Source: Acidobacteriota bacterium
GTDB taxonomy: Bacteria; Acidobacteriota; Holophagae; Holophagales; Holophagaceae
DNA length: 7,983 nt
Reading direction: 5' to 3'
Assembly: GCA_021778785.1 (NCBI GenBank)
Contig: JAJYBX010000073.1
Span: forward strand, 1 to 7,983
Shown: positions 6,293 through 7,983 of the stretch, one piece after another
Layout: each line of letters starts with the position of its first letter
Numbering within the stretch: position 1 is the stretch's first letter
The notes under the pieces: model-generated
What the model was told of the DNA's origin: nothing
Database searches by the model: none
The model's input: the letters and a program-made list of their open reading frames with translations, nothing else
Program-made: the position numbers and the translations under genes

Positions 6293-7483
6293 CTACCGGG
6301 TTCCCGCCTTGGCCAGAGCCTGGTCCAGGTCGGCCTGGATGTCCTCAGCGTCCTCGATGCCCACGGAGAGGCGGACGAGGCCGTCGGTGATGCCGGCGGC
6401 CAGGCGGTCCTCCCGGGCCATGCCCGCGTGGGTCATGGAGGCGGGATGGCTGATGAGGGTCTCCACGCCGCCCAGCGACACGGCCAGGCCCGCCAGCTTG
6501 ACGTTGTCCATGAGGATGCGGCCCGCCTCCAGGCCGCCCTTCAGCTCGAAGGCGATCATGGAGCCGAAGCCGGTCATCTGGCGCTTCGCCAGCTCGTGCT
6601 GGGGGTGGCTGGGCAGGCCGATGTAGCGCACCCAGGCCACGGCGGGGTGGCCCTCCAGCCACTGGGCCAGGGGGGCGGCGTTCTGCTCGGCGCGCTCCAC
6701 CCGGAGGGCGAGGGTCTTCAGGCCGCGACTCACCAGGTAGGCCTGGTGGGGGTCCATGTTCGTCCCCAGGTTGATCATCATGCTGCGGACCTGCTTGTGG
6801 AGGGCCTCGGTCTTCGCGATGACGATGCCGCCCACCACGTCCGCGTGGCCATTGATGAACTTGGTGATGGAATGCAGCACCAGGTCCGCGCCCAGGTCCA
6901 GGGGCTTCTGGAGGTGCGGGCTGGCGAAGGTGTTGTCCACCACCAGGACGGCCCCGTGGGCATGGGCGATCTCCGCCGCGGCGGCGATGTCCGTCACGGC
7001 CATGGCCGGGTTGGAGGGCGACTCCACATAGACCATGCGGGTGTTCGGCTTCATGGCCCGGCGGAGGCTCTCGATGTCGGTGGTGTCGAGGTAGGTGGAC
7101 GTCACCCCGAAGCGGCTCAGGTGCTTCTCCATGAGGCCGCGGCTGGGGCCGTACACCGAATCCGTGCTGACCACGTGGTCGCCCGAGCTCAGCAGGGCCA
7201 GATAGACGGTGCTCACGGCGCCCATGCCGCTGGCCATGGCCGTGGCCCCGAAGCCGTTCTCCAGCTGGGCGACGTTCTGCTCCAGGGCGGTGACGGTGGG
7301 GTTGCCGATGCGGGTGTAGATGTAGCCTTCGGCCCGGCCCGCGAAGCGGTCGGCGCCCTCCTGGGCGTTCCGGAAGGCGAAGGTGCTCGTCTGGTAGATG
7401 GGCGTGACCACGCTGCCGTGCTCGTCGTGGGGGATGCCGGCGTGGACCAGCTTGGTGTTGAAGCCGCTGTGGCGGGTGTCCAT
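6293..7483 (-). CDS. PLP-dependent cystathionine/methionine gamma-lyase family enzyme
   Basis: A 396-aa Cys/Met-metabolism PLP enzyme, full length for the family, which cleaves or exchanges the gamma-substituent of sulfur amino acids such as cystathionine, methionine or O-acylhomoserines. Visible residues are Y56 and R58 in YTRIGNPT (phosphate binding from the partner subunit), SGMG (85-88), Y111 in SVYG (stacks on PLP), D183 in VVDNTF (pyridine nitrogen), catalytic K208 in HSITK, and R371 in LVRLSVG (substrate carboxylate). SLGGVETLISHPASMTH (336-352) and GADRFAGRAEGY resemble methionine gamma-lyases most. However, the position of the methionine gamma-lyase active-site Cys, directly after YG, is Pro113 here. 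The exact reaction is therefore open: cystathionine gamma-lyase, cystathionine gamma-synthase or methionine gamma-lyase. The ATG at 7483 has AGGAG 5 nt upstream, inside the end of hisS; the frame stays open further upstream but that part overlaps hisS. Confidence 0.92.
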   Translation of the reverse strand: MDTRHSGFNTKLVHAGIPHDEHGSVVTPIYQTSTFAFRNAQEGADRFAGRAEGYIYTRIGNPTVTALEQNVAQLENGFGATAMASGMGAVSTVYLALLSSGDHVVSTDSVYGPSRGLMEKHLSRFGVTSTYLDTTDIESLRRAMKPNTRMVYVESPSNPAMAVTDIAAAAEIAHAHGAVLVVDNTFASPHLQKPLDLGADLVLHSITKFINGHADVVGGIVIAKTEALHKQVRSMMINLGTNMDPHQAYLVSRGLKTLALRVERAEQNAAPLAQWLEGHPAVAWVRYIGLPSHPQHELAKRQMTGFGSMIAFELKGGLEAGRILMDNVKLAGLAVSLGGVETLISHPASMTHAGMAREDRLAAGITDGLVRLSVGIEDAEDIQADLDQALAKAGTR

Positions 7484-7487
7484 GGGG

Positions 7488-7494
7488 TCTCCTA
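7488..7494 (-). promoter_or_regulatory. Ribosome binding site of the lyase gene overlapping the hisS stop
   Basis: The minus strand reads TAGGAGA, in which TAG is the hisS stop codon and AGGAG is a strong Shine-Dalgarno 5 nt from the ATG at 7483. This fixes the lyase start and suggests that ribosomes ending on hisS help initiation on the lyase gene. Confidence 0.75.
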
Positions 7495-7983
7495 GAGGGT
7501 CTTCAGGTGCGTGGCGAGGTCGGCCAGGGGCCAGGCTTCCTGTTCCCCGGTGGCCATGTGCTTGACGGTGACGGTGCCGGTGTCCAGTTCGCCGTCGCCC
7601 AGGATGAGGACGGTCTGGATGCCCGTGCGGTTGGCGGTGGTCATGGCCTTCTTCAGGGCGACGCCGCGGGTCTCCAGCTGGACAGAGGCGCCGGTGGCCC
7701 ACAGGCTGCGGGCCAGCTTCATGGCCTCCCCCGCGGCGCGGTCGCCCAGGGGGATGAGCAGGACGGGGGCCCGGTGGGGTGCCTCCCCCCGGAGGGTCTG
7801 GCAGACCATGGCGAGGCGGTCCAGGCCGATGGCCCAGCCGAAGGCGGGGACATCGGGTCCGCCCAGGTGTTTCACCAGCAGGTCGTAGCGCCCGCCGCCG
7901 AGGATGGCGCTCTGGGCCCCGATGTCGCCGCTGAGTACCTCGAAGGCGGTCTTGGTGTAGTAGTCCAGGCCGCGGACGAGGCG
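7492..7983 (-). CDS. hisS: Histidyl-tRNA synthetase, C-terminal part (5' end beyond the right edge)
   Basis: The last 163 residues of a class II aminoacyl-tRNA synthetase that charges tRNA-His. The window opens inside the HisA motif LVRGLDYYTKTAFEV, whose Arg corresponds to the catalytic Arg259 of E. coli HisRS. The second histidine motif GGGRYDLL follows, then class II motif 3 as FGWAIGLDRL. The remaining ~95 residues form the anticodon-binding domain, from APVLLIPLGD through GVALKKAMTTANRTG and TVLILGDGELDTGTVTVKHMATGEQE to the end. This C-terminal domain and the intact histidine motifs separate it from the paralogue HisZ. HisRS is normally about 420 aa, so roughly 60% lies to the right. 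It is followed after 8 nt by the lyase gene and probably shares its transcript. Confidence 0.95.
   Translation of the reverse strand, partial: RLVRGLDYYTKTAFEVLSGDIGAQSAILGGGRYDLLVKHLGGPDVPAFGWAIGLDRLAMVCQTLRGEAPHRAPVLLIPLGDRAAGEAMKLARSLWATGASVQLETRGVALKKAMTTANRTGIQTVLILGDGELDTGTVTVKHMATGEQEAWPLADLATHLKTL

Noticed and set aside
4472..7495. A 1007-codon open frame on the plus strand
   Set aside because: It is antisense to the lipoprotein and the PLP lyase, with the same composition artefact and no recognisable motif.
7484..7702. Upstream extension of the lyase frame by 73 codons
   Set aside because: It overlaps the hisS coding end and is His/Arg/Gly-rich shadow sequence. The ATG at 7483 has a strong Shine-Dalgarno and matches the family N-terminus.
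1..7983. CRISPR arrays, tRNA or rRNA genes, insertion sequences, attachment sites
   Set aside because: No regularly spaced repeats, tRNA-like cloverleaf segments, transposase or integrase motifs or terminal inverted repeats were seen on either strand. The gaps are all short (the longest is 159 bp).

Overview
This is a roughly 70% GC window in which every supportable gene lies on the minus strand, so transcription runs right to left. It looks like ordinary chromosome from a high-GC bacterium with a Gram-negative type envelope: there is a lipoprotein with a lipobox, an exported DUF2911 protein and an MscS-type channel. Holophagae-like Acidobacteriota (Geothrix relatives) would fit this gene set and base composition, but that placement is a weak inference. 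No 16S rRNA or other taxonomic marker is present.

Layout in the direction of transcription (right to left): the 3' part of hisS (7492-7983); a PLP-dependent cystathionine/methionine gamma-lyase family gene (6293-7483), 8 nt after hisS and with a Shine-Dalgarno that overlaps the hisS stop codon; a fibronectin-III-like lipoprotein (4334-6265); an MscS channel carrying a C-terminal cyclic-nucleotide-binding domain, bCNG type (2757-4304); a 159-bp AT-richer gap; the DEAD-box RNA helicase rhlE (1320-2597); a 63-bp gap with a promoter-like sequence; an exported DUF2911 protein with a C-terminal TPR-like region (378-1256); a 58-bp gap packed with inverted repeats; and the 5' part of a MarR-family regulator gene (1-319) that runs off the left edge.

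The genes do not form one obvious pathway. hisS and the lyase gene look co-transcribed. The lipoprotein and channel genes sit 29 bp apart and may be co-transcribed, yet each also has a -10-like TANNNT hexamer exactly 7 nt before its ATG and little or no Shine-Dalgarno, which suggests leaderless transcripts. The marR control region has a perfect TTGACA -35 box and a 9-bp inverted repeat that fills the -35/-10 spacer, a strong candidate autoregulatory operator.

I found no mobile element, CRISPR array, tRNA, rRNA, defence system or biosynthetic cluster, and no convincing undescribed multi-gene system. The points most worth a second look are the marR operator, the repeated leaderless-type start architecture, the cyclic-nucleotide-gated MscS channel, and a Cys-to-Pro change at the methionine gamma-lyase signature position.
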